Origin: Allokutzneria sp. NRRL B-24872
GTDB lineage: Bacteria; Actinomycetota; Actinomycetes; Mycobacteriales; Pseudonocardiaceae
NCBI RefSeq assembly: GCF_002155965.1
Contig: NZ_MUMH01000007.1
Location: 1-64,000 of the forward strand
Reading direction: 5' to 3'
Length of the DNA: 64,000 nt
Both the position numbers and the translations under genes were made by a program. How positions within the stretch are numbered: the stretch's first letter is position 1; each line of letters opens with the position of its first letter. The notes below the pieces were generated by a model. The model made no database searches and was not told the DNA's origin. It saw only the letters and a program-made list of their open reading frames with translations. Shown here in pieces: positions 55,345 through 64,000 of the stretch.

Positions 55345-56487
55345 GTGACAACTTCAGCACCTCAGCTCGTCTCGTGGACCGAGGCGGGCCAGCCCCGGAC
55401 TGCCCTGTGGCGGTCCGCGAACGGCGCACCGCCGCCGACCTCCACCGTCGCGGTGGACGACAACCTCTCAGCCGACCACGCGTACCGCCTGGCCAAACGC
55501 GGAGTCGCCATGTTGTGGCGCGGCGACTTCCAGAACGCACGCCAGTTGCTACGCGCTCTCGACCGGCGCGTCCCCACAGCGCGTGCCCCGACGTTTCAAG
55601 CACACCGTCAAGATCAGGCGCGCCGCGCTCGCGTGCTCGCGATGGTGTTGGTGCTGCTGGACTCCGACTACGCGTTGGACCTGCGGCGTGCACCCGACGT
55701 CCGTCAGGCATGCAACGAGGTCTACGACGAAGCGACCGCTCCGTCCGCAATGCCCCTACGCGAGCTTCTTGGTGTCGTGGGCGCACACGAGTGGCGTAGG
55801 ACTGGCGTGCGCATCCCAGCACTCGGTGCACGGATTCGGCCGCACTACGGCGTTTTCTCGCCTATAAGGGGCGAGTACGTGCAACTCGTCGCCGAAGCTC
55901 CTCTACCCGCGCGCACGATGGCCTTCGACATCGGAACCGGAACTGGCGTGCTGGCCGCAGTGCTAGCGCGTCGCGGAGTCGCACATGTCGTCGCCACCGA
56001 TGTGGACAGACGGGCCGTGGCGTGCGCACGGGAGAACTTGGCAGCGCTCGGCTACGAGGGCCGCACAGAGGTGCAGCGCGTTGATCTCTTCCCTCGCGGC
56101 CGAGCGCCACTAGTGGTGTGCAACCCGCCGTGGCTTCCCGCGCGGCCAACTTCGCCGTTGGAGCGCGCGGTGTACGACCCGGGCAGCCGGATGCTCTACG
56201 GCTTCCTCGACCGTCTTGGTAAGCACCTCACGAAGGACGGCGAGGGCTGGCTGATTCTTTCGGACCTCGCCGAACGACTGAGGTTGCGCAGTCGTTCAGA
56301 TCTGCTCGCCGCGTTCGACCGTGCGGGCTTGGAAGTCGTAGGGCGCTCAACGGCGACGCCGCAGCACGCCCGCGCTTTCGTCGCCGACGCGCCGCTGCAC
56401 GCCGCACGGGCCGCCGAGGTAACTTCGCTCTGGCGTGTTCGCATGAGAACGGACACTCAACGTTTTACGGCATCTGGATGTCCTTAG
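55345..56487 (+). CDS. Class I SAM methyltransferase with NPPW motif
   Basis: This 380-residue protein has a helical N-terminal part (about 1-150) and a C-terminal SAM domain with AFDIGTGTGVLAAVLARRG (motif I), VVATDVDRRAVACARENL (motif II) and VVCNPPWLPARP (motif IV NPPW), typical of HemK/RsmC-like N- or rRNA-methyltransferases. GTG start. The TAC/AT content is lower here than in neighbours. Target (protein glutamine or RNA) cannot be told. GT87 gene follows 3 bases later. Confidence 0.8.
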   Translation: MTTSAPQLVSWTEAGQPRTALWRSANGAPPPTSTVAVDDNLSADHAYRLAKRGVAMLWRGDFQNARQLLRALDRRVPTARAPTFQAHRQDQARRARVLAMVLVLLDSDYALDLRRAPDVRQACNEVYDEATAPSAMPLRELLGVVGAHEWRRTGVRIPALGARIRPHYGVFSPIRGEYVQLVAEAPLPARTMAFDIGTGTGVLAAVLARRGVAHVVATDVDRRAVACARENLAALGYEGRTEVQRVDLFPRGRAPLVVCNPPWLPARPTSPLERAVYDPGSRMLYGFLDRLGKHLTKDGEGWLILSDLAERLRLRSRSDLLAAFDRAGLEVVGRSTATPQHARAFVADAPLHAARAAEVTSLWRVRMRTDTQRFTASGCP

Positions 56488-56490
56488 AGT

Positions 56491-57678
56491 ATGAGCAGAT
56501 CCCCACTGGCCCGTTTGGACACCTGTTCCCGCAGGAGCTACTGCTGGTTCCTGTTAGGAGCAGGTGCGGCGCTGGTGGGCGTGTTGTGTTGGCGGCTCCT
56601 GGGAAGCCACAGGTTCTACATCGACCTGGAGGTCTACCGCTTCGGCGTGCAGACGCTGTGGGACGGCGGCGACCTGTACGGCCCGATGCCTCCGACGTCA
56701 GCGGGGATCGCGTTGCCGTTCATCTACCCGCCGTTCTCCACAGTGGTCTTCGCACCGTTCACCTTGGCACCTAAAGGAATCGCGGTCATCGCGTCGGTCG
56801 CCGCTTCTCTCGCGGCCGTCGCGGTGACCCTGTACCTGGTGTACGGCAGGGTGTTTCCGGAAGCCAGCGAGCGGCGGAGGACCACGCTCACAGCACTGGT
56901 GCTCCCGTTGACGATCGTGCTGGAGCCGGTGCGCGCGACGATCGAGTTCGGACAGGTCAACCTGTGGCTGATGGGCCTGGTTGCCGCCGACTGCCTGGCC
57001 CGCGAACCACGATGGCCGCGCGGGATGCTCATCGGCATCGCGGCGGCCATCAAGGTGACTCCTGGCGGCTTCATTCTGTTCTTCCTGCTGCGCAAGGACT
57101 TTCGCGCAGCAGCGACAACTGTGGTCACCGTCGTCGCCACCGTCGCGATCGGCTTCGTGGTGGCTCCATCGGCATCTGCCCGCTATTGGTCCGACACGTT
57201 CCTCGGCGCCTCCGGGCTGAGCGGCTCGGCTTTCGCCACCAATCAGACCGTCGCGGGTGAGCTGTCTCGGCTCGAAGCCGGACCGGTGCTCACGGCGCTC
57301 GCGTGGAGCGTGTTGTTGCCTGCGGTGCTCATCGCGATGGCCGTCATTGTCCGCCGCGTAGGGCCGGCACAGGCGATGGTGGCCAACGGTGCGGGTGTGC
57401 TCGTCCTGTCGCCGATTTCGTGGTCGCACCACTGGGTATGGATCGTGCCCGCGCTCGTGGTGCTCGTAGCGCGGGCACGACCTTGGCTAGCTCTGGTACC
57501 TGTTTTCGTGGTGGGGCCGCACTCTCTGCTCCCAGCGGGCGGGCACCGCGAAGCGACCTGGACCTGGTGGCAGCACCTGATCGGCAACGCCTACCTGCTG
57601 ATCGCCTTGCTGGTCCTGTTCTGGACCGCTGTGCGGCTCAGCCCATGCTCTTCGCGCCGTCGATCGCCTCACGGATGA
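56491..57678 (+). CDS. GT87/DUF2029 mannosyltransferase-like membrane protein
   Basis: This 395-residue GT-C glycosyltransferase has about ten membrane helices. The first loop has the Asp motif FYIDLEVYRFGVQTLWDGGDLYG (D near 44) typical of polyprenol-phosphate mannose-dependent enzymes such as PimE and Rv2181, and the later block IEFGQVNLWLMGLVAADCLA and GIAAAIKVTPGGFILFFLL are GT87 hallmarks. It likely adds mannose to a lipid or glycan at the outer membrane face. ATG start; its last 41 bases overlap the DinB gene. Confidence 0.87.
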   Translation: MSRSPLARLDTCSRRSYCWFLLGAGAALVGVLCWRLLGSHRFYIDLEVYRFGVQTLWDGGDLYGPMPPTSAGIALPFIYPPFSTVVFAPFTLAPKGIAVIASVAASLAAVAVTLYLVYGRVFPEASERRRTTLTALVLPLTIVLEPVRATIEFGQVNLWLMGLVAADCLAREPRWPRGMLIGIAAAIKVTPGGFILFFLLRKDFRAAATTVVTVVATVAIGFVVAPSASARYWSDTFLGASGLSGSAFATNQTVAGELSRLEAGPVLTALAWSVLLPAVLIAMAVIVRRVGPAQAMVANGAGVLVLSPISWSHHWVWIVPALVVLVARARPWLALVPVFVVGPHSLLPAGGHREATWTWWQHLIGNAYLLIALLVLFWTAVRLSPCSSRRRSPHG

Positions 57679-58159
57679 TGTCCGCGTGCCCGGCATGCTG
57701 GGCGGTCTCGGCGATGATGTGCATGAGCACGCGCCGCGCGGTCCACTTCGCGCCGGGCTCGAACCACGGCGCCTGGGGCAGTTCGTGCGCGAGGTCCAGG
57801 TCGGCCAGCGACGCCACCAGCTCGTTGGTCTTGCGGGCGACGCTCTCGTAGCGGGCCAGCAGGTTCTCCAGGTTCTCGTCGCCGACCTTGCGGAAGCCGT
57901 CCGACCAGTCCTGCCCGGAGTCGTCGCCCGACATCATGTGCTCGGCGCCGCCCTGGATGAAGCGGACCCAGCCCCGCTCCACGTCGGTGACGTGCTTGAT
58001 GAGCCCGCCGATGGTCAGCTCGCTGACGGTGCTGCGCTCCCACGCCTGCTCCTCGGTGAGGCCGCGAGCGGTGTTGCCCAGGAAGAACCGGTTCTTGTCC
58101 AACATCGCGACCAGGTCAGCGCGCTCGCCGGTCAGGGTGGTGGTCTCGGTGGTCGTCAT
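57638..58159 (-). CDS. DinB-superfamily protein
   Basis: This 173-residue four-helix protein has the DinB metal site: a His in LIKHVTDVE (near 56) and H-x3-H pattern in AQHAGHADIIREAIDG at the C-terminus. In actinobacteria this fold includes mycothiol-dependent enzymes (DUF664 type) that detoxify or isomerise. ATG at 58159 with GAGG upstream. It converges on the GT87 gene with a 41-base overlap. Confidence 0.88.
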   Translation of the reverse strand: MTTTETTTLTGERADLVAMLDKNRFFLGNTARGLTEEQAWERSTVSELTIGGLIKHVTDVERGWVRFIQGGAEHMMSGDDSGQDWSDGFRKVGDENLENLLARYESVARKTNELVASLADLDLAHELPQAPWFEPGAKWTARRVLMHIIAETAQHAGHADIIREAIDGAKSMG

Positions 58160-58227
58160 GATGTCGTCCTCACTCGGTTCGTTGCTGGTGAGACCAAAGG
58201 TAGAACCCATAGCGGACAACTTCAGTC

Positions 58228-59079
58228 CTAAAGGCGAGAAACGTCCTCCACCAGTTTCAGCGCCTCGCTCACGATCAGTTCGGGCTGTTGCAACGGCACC
58301 AGGTGGTCCGCGCGGTCGGCCACGACGTGGCGCCCCCGGCGGAGCCGCTCCGCGAGCCGCCGATGCGCCGCTATGAGCACAGGTCGCGGCGGGCGCTCGG
58401 CCCTGCCGTGCCGCCCCGCGGAGATGACGGTGACCGGGACGTCGGGCATCACCGCCCTCTCCATCAGCTCGCGAAGGCCGGTCGCCATCGCGAGCACTTC
58501 CGCGGCGCCCGTCCGCAGCGCACTGAAGCTGACCTCCTCCGAGATCAGTTCCGCGGCCATGTCCGGCGGGAAGTTCTTGTGCAGCACCTTCATCAACAGC
58601 GGCCGCGAAGCGCCTGCGAGGCAGGCTCCGATCGTGTAGCCCGCGGCGACCGCACGCGCACGCGACCGGTCGTGGTAGGCCTCAATGCCCTCTTCCACCT
58701 GATCCACCAGCACGAGCCCCGCGACCATGGCCGGCTGGCGTTGGGCCACCCAGCGCGCGAGCACGCCGCCGAGGCTGTGCCCCACGAGCACGAAACGAGT
58801 GTCGTCATCGGCGAGCAGAACGTCTTCGAGGTCTGTGGCCATCCGGGTCAGCCCGGCGGGCGCCGGAGCGCTCCGCCCCAAACCCGCGCGGTCGTAGGCG
58901 AGAGTGCGAGTGCGCGCAGCGACCTCTCGTTGCACGAGCCCCCAGGTGCCGCGATTCGCACCCATGCCCGCTTCGAACACCACAGTCGGTGAGCCGGTGC
59001 CGAGCGTGACGTGGTGCAGCAGCCTGCCGTCCCTGGTTCGCGAGCGGCCGGGTTCCCCGAATGCGCTTCGCTGAAGCAT
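58228..59079 (-). CDS. Alpha/beta hydrolase
   Basis: This 283-residue protein has the nucleophile elbow VLVGHSLGGVLARWV (Ser near 105 after the start chosen), the oxyanion segment FEAGMGANRGTW, an acidic residue after VTVISAGR, and the His in ADRADHLVPLQQPELI. Substrate not known. The start is uncertain; ATG at 59079 is used, GTG at 59100 is possible. The DinB gene lies 68 bases downstream. Confidence 0.88.
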   Translation of the reverse strand: MLQRSAFGEPGRSRTRDGRLLHHVTLGTGSPTVVFEAGMGANRGTWGLVQREVAARTRTLAYDRAGLGRSAPAPAGLTRMATDLEDVLLADDDTRFVLVGHSLGGVLARWVAQRQPAMVAGLVLVDQVEEGIEAYHDRSRARAVAAGYTIGACLAGASRPLLMKVLHKNFPPDMAAELISEEVSFSALRTGAAEVLAMATGLRELMERAVMPDVPVTVISAGRHGRAERPPRPVLIAAHRRLAERLRRGRHVVADRADHLVPLQQPELIVSEALKLVEDVSRL

Positions 59080-59162
59080 GTTCCAAGTCCACCACGACAC
59101 GGCCGAATGAACTCGCCGAACACGCCAGGTGGGTGCCAGGAAGCGCTGCTATCACTGGACGA

Positions 59163-60011
59163 ATGGAGCGCATCTCGATCGAGCTCGGCAATGTCCAGGA
59201 GACGCTGCTCAGCACTCTCTACGCCCGCGCGCTGGAAAACCGGAAGAAGCACGGCATCCTCCGCGATCCCAAGGCCGATGAGATGGTGCGGCGGATCGAC
59301 TACGACTTCACCAAGTTCGACGGCTCACCGACTCTCGTCCCCTCGGTGCTGCGAACGCTGATCCTCGACGAGTGGGTGCGCGGATTCCTTTCGGCGCACC
59401 CGTGTGGAACGGTCATCGAGATCGGCGCCGGACTGAACACCAGGTTCGAGCGAGTGGACAACGGGCGGACGCACTGGCTCGACCTGGACCTTCCGGACTC
59501 GATGGAGCTGCGCAAACGCTTCTTCACCGAATCGGATCGGCATCGCATGGTCGCCGCCTCCGTGCTCGACGACGCCTGGCACGGCCTCGTCCGCGAACTG
59601 CCGCCGCCGTACTTCTTCGTTTCCGAGGGCGTTCTGCTCTACCTCCGCGAGGAGGACGTCCAGCGCGCACTCGGCCAGCTCGCGCGGGGTTTTCCCGGCT
59701 CCCGGATCGCATTCGACACAGCGGGTCGCTGGATGGTCGAGCACCAGGGCGACGACATGTTCGCGAAGAAGATCAACGCCGAGTACTCGTGGCATTGTGA
59801 CGACCCGGGAGTGGTGCAGCGCTGGGATATCGGCCTCCGTCTGGCGGAATCCCGAACGCTGCTCCAGCTCCCCCGGGGTCTTCGTTCCCGGATGCCCCTG
59901 ATCCCGCGAATGGCCATCGCGGGGATCAGGGCCCTCTACGGGCGCAAGGCCCGCGTCTACCTGCTCAACCTGTTCGAGTCTCAGCCGTCCTTGCGGGCCA
60001 GCAACCGATAG
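59163..60011 (+). CDS. TcmP/LCM-family O-methyltransferase
   Basis: This 282-residue protein has a leucine carboxyl methyltransferase-like SAM domain: VIEIGAGLNTRFERV (motif I), HWLDLDLPDSMELRKRFF (acidic loop) and PYFFVSEGVLLYLREEDVQRAL. TcmP-like members methylate carboxyl groups in polyketide pathways. ATG start after a short leader. It converges on the membrane methyltransferase gene with a 31-base overlap and probably belongs to the right-edge cluster. Confidence 0.87.
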   Translation: MERISIELGNVQETLLSTLYARALENRKKHGILRDPKADEMVRRIDYDFTKFDGSPTLVPSVLRTLILDEWVRGFLSAHPCGTVIEIGAGLNTRFERVDNGRTHWLDLDLPDSMELRKRFFTESDRHRMVAASVLDDAWHGLVRELPPPYFFVSEGVLLYLREEDVQRALGQLARGFPGSRIAFDTAGRWMVEHQGDDMFAKKINAEYSWHCDDPGVVQRWDIGLRLAESRTLLQLPRGLRSRMPLIPRMAIAGIRALYGRKARVYLLNLFESQPSLRASNR

Positions 60012-61798
60012 GTGTTGCCGCCCTTGCCGCGACGCAGGAAGAGGTGGATCACCTTGTCCGCGGCGAAGGCCAGCGCGATGAACGGGACGCCCACCGTCAG
60101 GACCGCGACGTAGCGCGCGCGGCGGAGCAGGGTGGGCTCCCCCTCGCTCCACGGCGCCCTGGGGTCCTTGCCGAGGTGGTTGAAGGTGATCAGCGAGGAG
60201 AGCACGAGGTCGTTCGCCTGGTTGGCCTCGCCGAGGTGCACGTCCACAGTGGAGAAACCGCGGTCGGCGAGAGCTCGTTCCAGGTTGCGCCACGGGATCA
60301 TGTGCTGGTGCTGCGGCTGGAACCACGGCATCCACGTCGCGCGCAGAATCCTGCCGTAGCGCGACTCGGGGTTCGGCAGCTCGATCAGCAGGAAACCGCC
60401 CGCGTCGAGCACCTTGGCCGCGGCGTCCAGTTCCTCGAACGGCTCTCTGGTGTGCTCCAGGTAGTGGTGCATGCTGATCACGTCGTACTTGCCCGCGAGG
60501 TCCTCGGTCAGGTCGGGGAACATGCCCCGGTACCCGTGCTCGACCCAGCCGCGCCGCACCGCTTCGTCGATGCCGTCGGTCATGTCCAAGCCGTGGAACT
60601 CGGTCTCCGGCCAGGCCTCCTTGGCCTGATTGCAGAAGTGACCGTGACCCGATCCGACGTCCAGCCAGGTTCGCGGCGTGGTGAACGGGCGCAGCATCTC
60701 CGCCCGCGCCTTGTACCCGGCGATGTTGGAGTCGAAGGCGGCTTCGCTGAGCCCGCTGCCGTAGCCGTCGTAGCAGTCGCGGTAGTAGAACTCCAGCCCT
60801 TCGAGTGACAGGCGAGGGTTCTGGAAAACGTGCCCGCAGCCGCCGCAGCGGTCGAGGACGAACTGTCCGGGCTTGTTCTGCATGACGTCGAAACCGCGCA
60901 CGTGCTCTGTCAGCTCCTCAGCACCGCACCACGGGCACGTGTGCCTGCGCGGCTCGAAGAAGCGCCTGGTGCCGTCCGCGAGATCGCGCTCGTAGTGCTC
61001 GCGCGCCTCGGCGAACTTCGTGTCTACCGGTACCGGGTTGCGGGACAGAGCTGCAACCGTGCGGCCCCATCGAACCGGACCGAGCACCAAGCGCAGCAGA
61101 GCGTGCCGATGCAGGTCAGCCGGACGGATCGGGCTTCCCGCGAAGATCAGGTACGGCTGGAGGCTGAACGCGGCGAGCGCCCCAAGACCCCACCACGGCG
61201 AGGCGAACAGCCCGGCGATCAGCAGCGCATAACCGACCACCGGGCTGACGAGGTGCTTGCGCACGCCGTAGTACTTCGCGCGCAGCACGTGAACCCGCTG
61301 CTCAACGTCCTCGGGCAGCGCTTCGAGGTCTGGCGCAACCGCGTAGTCCGTGCTGGTGCACGCCAACCGCTTCAGCTGGACAGTCAGCTCCGTCAACTCC
61401 GAGCGGGCGAAGCCGTCCGAGCGTTCGAGTCCTTCCCGACGGGCGACGTCCTCGTCAATCAGGATCGCGTGCCCGGCTCCACGCGCATGCGCGAACCGGT
61501 CCGCGACGAACTCCTTGCCAACACCGCTGTGCGCCAGGTCGATCGCCTGGCCGACCGACAACTCGCGCGGCACCAACTCCAGCACCGTGAGCCCGTGCTC
61601 CCGTGCCCACGAACTCGCGCTGTCCTTCGTGGACTGGTCGAGCTGGACACCCTCAGCGGTGAGGAACCGGTGCCGCTCCGCGGCGGGTGCCCCTCGGTCA
61701 TCCAGCAACGGCAGCCAGGAAACTCGGCCGCGCAGGCGGAAGCCGTTGAGCACCAATGCGACTGTCACGATCAGCGGAAGCACTTCGAACAGACTCAC
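59981..61798 (-). CDS. Membrane protein with zinc ribbon and SAM methyltransferase
   Basis: This 605-residue protein has an N-terminal membrane helix, a soluble segment of about 180 residues that I do not recognise (GVGKEFVADRFAHARGAGHAI), a pair of helices near 195-230, a zinc ribbon (CPWC and CGGC, near 295 and 325) followed by a class I SAM domain (WLDVGSGHGHFCNQA, GLDMTDGIDEAV, DVISMHHYLEH), and a final membrane helix. This is like the C-methyltransferases of sugar pathways but tied to the membrane. The ATG start overlaps the stop of the glycosyltransferase gene by 4 bases. Role in lipid-linked glycosylation is inferred. Confidence 0.8.
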   Translation of the reverse strand: MSLFEVLPLIVTVALVLNGFRLRGRVSWLPLLDDRGAPAAERHRFLTAEGVQLDQSTKDSASSWAREHGLTVLELVPRELSVGQAIDLAHSGVGKEFVADRFAHARGAGHAILIDEDVARREGLERSDGFARSELTELTVQLKRLACTSTDYAVAPDLEALPEDVEQRVHVLRAKYYGVRKHLVSPVVGYALLIAGLFASPWWGLGALAAFSLQPYLIFAGSPIRPADLHRHALLRLVLGPVRWGRTVAALSRNPVPVDTKFAEAREHYERDLADGTRRFFEPRRHTCPWCGAEELTEHVRGFDVMQNKPGQFVLDRCGGCGHVFQNPRLSLEGLEFYYRDCYDGYGSGLSEAAFDSNIAGYKARAEMLRPFTTPRTWLDVGSGHGHFCNQAKEAWPETEFHGLDMTDGIDEAVRRGWVEHGYRGMFPDLTEDLAGKYDVISMHHYLEHTREPFEELDAAAKVLDAGGFLLIELPNPESRYGRILRATWMPWFQPQHQHMIPWRNLERALADRGFSTVDVHLGEANQANDLVLSSLITFNHLGKDPRAPWSEGEPTLLRRARYVAVLTVGVPFIALAFAADKVIHLFLRRGKGGNTYRLLARKDG

Positions 61799-62973
61799 AG
61801 CAGTTTCTCCACGTGGTCGGCCGCCGTCACGGTTCCACCGGCGTCGGCGAAAGAGCTCTGGATCTGTTCGGCCGCAGCGCGGTATCCCGGCTGGTCGAGC
61901 ACGGACAGGATGGCTTCGCGCAGCTCAGCCGGGCGGACCCGGCCGAAGTGCACCCGACGACCGACACCCGCCGCCACCACCTGTTCGGCGATGATCGGCT
62001 GGTCGTCCCTGATCGGTGCGACCACCAACGGCAACCCGTTGGCCAGCGACTCGCACACGGTGTTGTGGCCGCCGTGGCACACGACGGCGGAACTGTGCTT
62101 CAGCAGGTCGAGCTGCGGCACGAACTCGCGCACCCGCACGTGCTCCGGGCTGTGGTCGATGAGCCCGGGCGCCGCGGCGATGGTGACCTGGACACGATCG
62201 GCGAGCGGAGCGACCGCCTCGACGACGGTGTTGAGGAACCTCCCGTTGTTCTCCCGGTCGATCGTGCCCATCGAGACCAGGACGTGCTGCCGACGCGGGT
62301 CCAACCAACCCCAGTCGTAGTCCCCCACCTCGACTCGCTTGCCGAGCGACGGTCCGACAAAGACGCATTGGCCCGGCACGGTGGCGTCGACCCCGACAAA
62401 GCTCTCCGTCGTGTAAGCGAGCACCAGGTGCTCCGAGAACCGCAGATCACCGAGCGCGGCGTCGTCCGGCCGGATTCCCTGCGCCCGCTGGAGGTCGTCG
62501 AGCTGAGAACGCACCCATGCACCGAACTTCGGGACCATCGTGAACGGGTTGGTCAGCTCAGCCGACGTGGTCGCCGAGGTGATCCACGGCAGCCGGTGCC
62601 GCCGCGCGGAGAGCGCGCCCGCGAGCGCCTGCTGGTCGACCACGAGCAGATCGGCGCCGAATTCGCGGACGGCCGCCTCGACCCCGGCCATCATCCGACC
62701 GGCGAGCGGGACGAGGAAGTCCTTCCACAAGAACTGGAACGCCGCGGGACCGCGCAGCCCTCGTGAGCGCTCGTAGGTCTCCGCCAGCCAGGACTCCGCG
62801 TCGGGCCGCTCCGCGGGGAAGAGGGTCAGTTCGGGCGGCAACAGCCGGCTGGCGACCTCCGGGTGGCCGACCCACGCGACCTCGTGCCCGCGCTCGACCA
62901 GTTCCTGTCCCAGCGCCACCGTTGGCAGGACGTGTCCGGCGAGCGGCGGCACCACGAACAGGATCCGGCTCAT
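61795..62973 (-). CDS. MGT-family (GT1) glycosyltransferase
   Basis: This 392-residue GT-B enzyme has the N-terminal acceptor domain (FVVPPLAGHVLPTVALGQEL) and the GT1 signature HGGHNTVCESLANGLPLVVAP with DDQP at the end, as in macrolide glycosyltransferases and glycopeptide enzymes. The ATG at 62973 overlaps the hydrolase stop by 4 bases. The sugar acceptor is not known. Confidence 0.93.
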   Translation of the reverse strand: MSRILFVVPPLAGHVLPTVALGQELVERGHEVAWVGHPEVASRLLPPELTLFPAERPDAESWLAETYERSRGLRGPAAFQFLWKDFLVPLAGRMMAGVEAAVREFGADLLVVDQQALAGALSARRHRLPWITSATTSAELTNPFTMVPKFGAWVRSQLDDLQRAQGIRPDDAALGDLRFSEHLVLAYTTESFVGVDATVPGQCVFVGPSLGKRVEVGDYDWGWLDPRRQHVLVSMGTIDRENNGRFLNTVVEAVAPLADRVQVTIAAAPGLIDHSPEHVRVREFVPQLDLLKHSSAVVCHGGHNTVCESLANGLPLVVAPIRDDQPIIAEQVVAAGVGRRVHFGRVRPAELREAILSVLDQPGYRAAAEQIQSSFADAGGTVTAADHVEKLL

Positions 62974-63740
62974 GACAACCACGTCCTCAACTGCTCCCGA
63001 ACCTGGCCGGACGCCTGGGTGAGCATCATGTGCGACTGTCCTTCGAGGACGGTCAGTTCGAAGTGGGAAAGGTGTTTCTGGAGCAGGCTCGCGTCGGGAA
63101 GCAGGTCCGACTCGCTGCCGAAGAGCGCGTGCACCGGCGCTTCCACCGCGGCGAAGCGCTCTGGGGTGAACGGCTGCTCGGCCGCCATGTCGGCGAGCAG
63201 GCTCGTCTCGTGGAAGAGGCCGAGGAACTGCTTCGTGAGGTTGTCCCACTTGCGGCCCTTGAGGTGGCGGAGCCGGTCGTCGTAGGCGCCGGTCCGCGCG
63301 ATCGACAGGGTTTCGACGATGCGGTCGCCCCAGCCCTCGCTCGGCACGACCGACTCGATCAGCAGCAGACCCGCTGTCCGGTCGGGGTGCTCGGCCGCGT
63401 AGGCCAGTGCCAGTAACCCGCCATAGCTGTTGCCGACGAGGTGCACGGGACCGCGCACGTCCAGCGCGGCGATCAGCGCATCCAGGTCGGTGACCGAGTC
63501 GTCGAGCGTGTACCCGGTCGCGGGACGCTCGGAGCGGCCGTGACCGCGCTGGTCGTAGCAGATGGTGTGCGCGCCGAGGTCCGCTGTCGTCGTGGCCAGG
63601 GTCAGGTAGAGGCTGGAGAGGTTGTCCACGACGAGGCCGTGCAGGAACAGCACCGTCGGCCCGTCGCTGACCGAACCCGGTTCGGAGTTCGACAGCCGCT
63701 GTACGTGGAACCGCAGGTTGTTGGCGAGGACCTCAGTCAC
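62970..63740 (-). CDS. Alpha/beta hydrolase
   Basis: This 256-residue protein has the nucleophile elbow VHLVGNSYGGLLALAY (Ser near 107), HGLVVDN as oxyanion region, Asp in SESDLLPD and His in LEGQSHMML. In this operon it may be a thioesterase acting on the carrier-protein product. It starts 8 bases inside the upstream ACP gene. ATG start. Confidence 0.9.
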   Translation of the reverse strand: MTEVLANNLRFHVQRLSNSEPGSVSDGPTVLFLHGLVVDNLSSLYLTLATTTADLGAHTICYDQRGHGRSERPATGYTLDDSVTDLDALIAALDVRGPVHLVGNSYGGLLALAYAAEHPDRTAGLLLIESVVPSEGWGDRIVETLSIARTGAYDDRLRHLKGRKWDNLTKQFLGLFHETSLLADMAAEQPFTPERFAAVEAPVHALFGSESDLLPDASLLQKHLSHFELTVLEGQSHMMLTQASGQVREQLRTWLS

Positions 63741-63999
63741 GGGACACGCAGCCAGCGATGTAGGTGACCAGCTCGCCCACGGTGAGCTCGGCGACCTCGG
63801 CTACCTCCTTGTCGCCGAGGAAGGCCGCGAAGTTCACCGAGTTCCCGTAGTGCTCCCGGAGTTTCGCCGAGAGCGTCACGAACTCGATGCTTTCCAGTTC
63901 GAGATCGCGGTTGAACGAGGTGTCCATGTCGATGTCGACACCGAGTGCGTAATCCTCACCGATGACCTCGACCAGCATGTGCCGCACCGTGGCGAGCAC
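63733..63999 (-). CDS. Acyl carrier protein (may extend beyond the window)
   Basis: This at least 88-residue carrier protein has the phosphopantetheine site in DLELESIEF (Ser near 37) within a four-helix layout, and acidic surface. The GTG at 63997-63999 is the window edge, so the true start may lie outside. First visible gene of a four-gene overlapping operon on the minus strand, which suggests a tethered acyl chain passed to the hydrolase and glycosyltransferase. Confidence 0.82.
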   Translation of the reverse strand: MLATVRHMLVEVIGEDYALGVDIDMDTSFNRDLELESIEFVTLSAKLREHYGNSVNFAAFLGDKEVAEVAELTVGELVTYIAGCVSRD

Positions 64000-64000
64000 G

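Overview
The window is high-GC DNA with GTG and TTG starts, many 4-base ATGA/GTGA gene overlaps and leaderless-looking promoters. That points to an actinomycete. Three things suggest a Pseudonocardiaceae-like organism: two arabinofuranosyltransferases of the AftB type (arabinan cell wall), a CysO/Mec/CysM cysteine pathway, and a Cvn conservon. This assignment is inferred from gene content and order, not from a marker gene.

Region 1 (1-18311) follows the order known from Mycobacterium tuberculosis Rv1329c-Rv1341: dinG, pncB, clpS, DUF2017, P1 peptidase, mec, cysO, cysM, rhomboid, murI, cAMP phosphodiesterase-like MBL protein, rph and rdgB. It differs by insertions: a PqqD-like/ThiF (E1-like) protein with a second ClpS and a second DUF2017 protein between the P1 peptidase and mec; a second, apparently inactive rhomboid; an SMP-30 lactonase gene on the other strand; and pncA behind pncB. 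CysO ends in GG plus two residues, so it probably needs trimming by the JAMM protein Mec.

Region 2 (18312-27666) carries a 400-base gap with G-rich repeats, a Pth2-type peptidyl-tRNA hydrolase, serB, ctaD, an SGNH-family secreted hydrolase and a 1237-residue HTH/STAND-NTPase/WD40 protein.

Region 3 (27800-34562) holds tandem AftB-like glycosyltransferases, a DUF6153-DUF305 pair behind a CsoR/RicR-like copper operator, and a UbiX-UbiD pair whose UbiD has a twin-arginine signal.

Region 4 (34684-48384) has an RlmA-type rRNA methyltransferase, Tex, an unknown protein, a HEAT-repeat protein, an ABC-F ATPase, and a TetR gene divergent from an amidase that is followed by HipA-like kinase/DUF3037, GrpB, ArsR, a double SRPBCC protein and an SrpA-like catalase.

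Region 5 (48526-64000) has a TIGR04222-type membrane protein with a Cys/Gly tail behind a CvnABCD conservon, a secreted cyclophilin, a secreted DUF4360 protein, a methyltransferase, a GT87 mannosyltransferase-like protein, a DinB protein, an alpha/beta hydrolase, and at the right edge an overlapping operon (acyl carrier protein, hydrolase, MGT-type glycosyltransferase, membrane methyltransferase) facing a TcmP-like O-methyltransferase. That operon continues beyond the window and looks like part of a specialised-metabolite or glycolipid locus.
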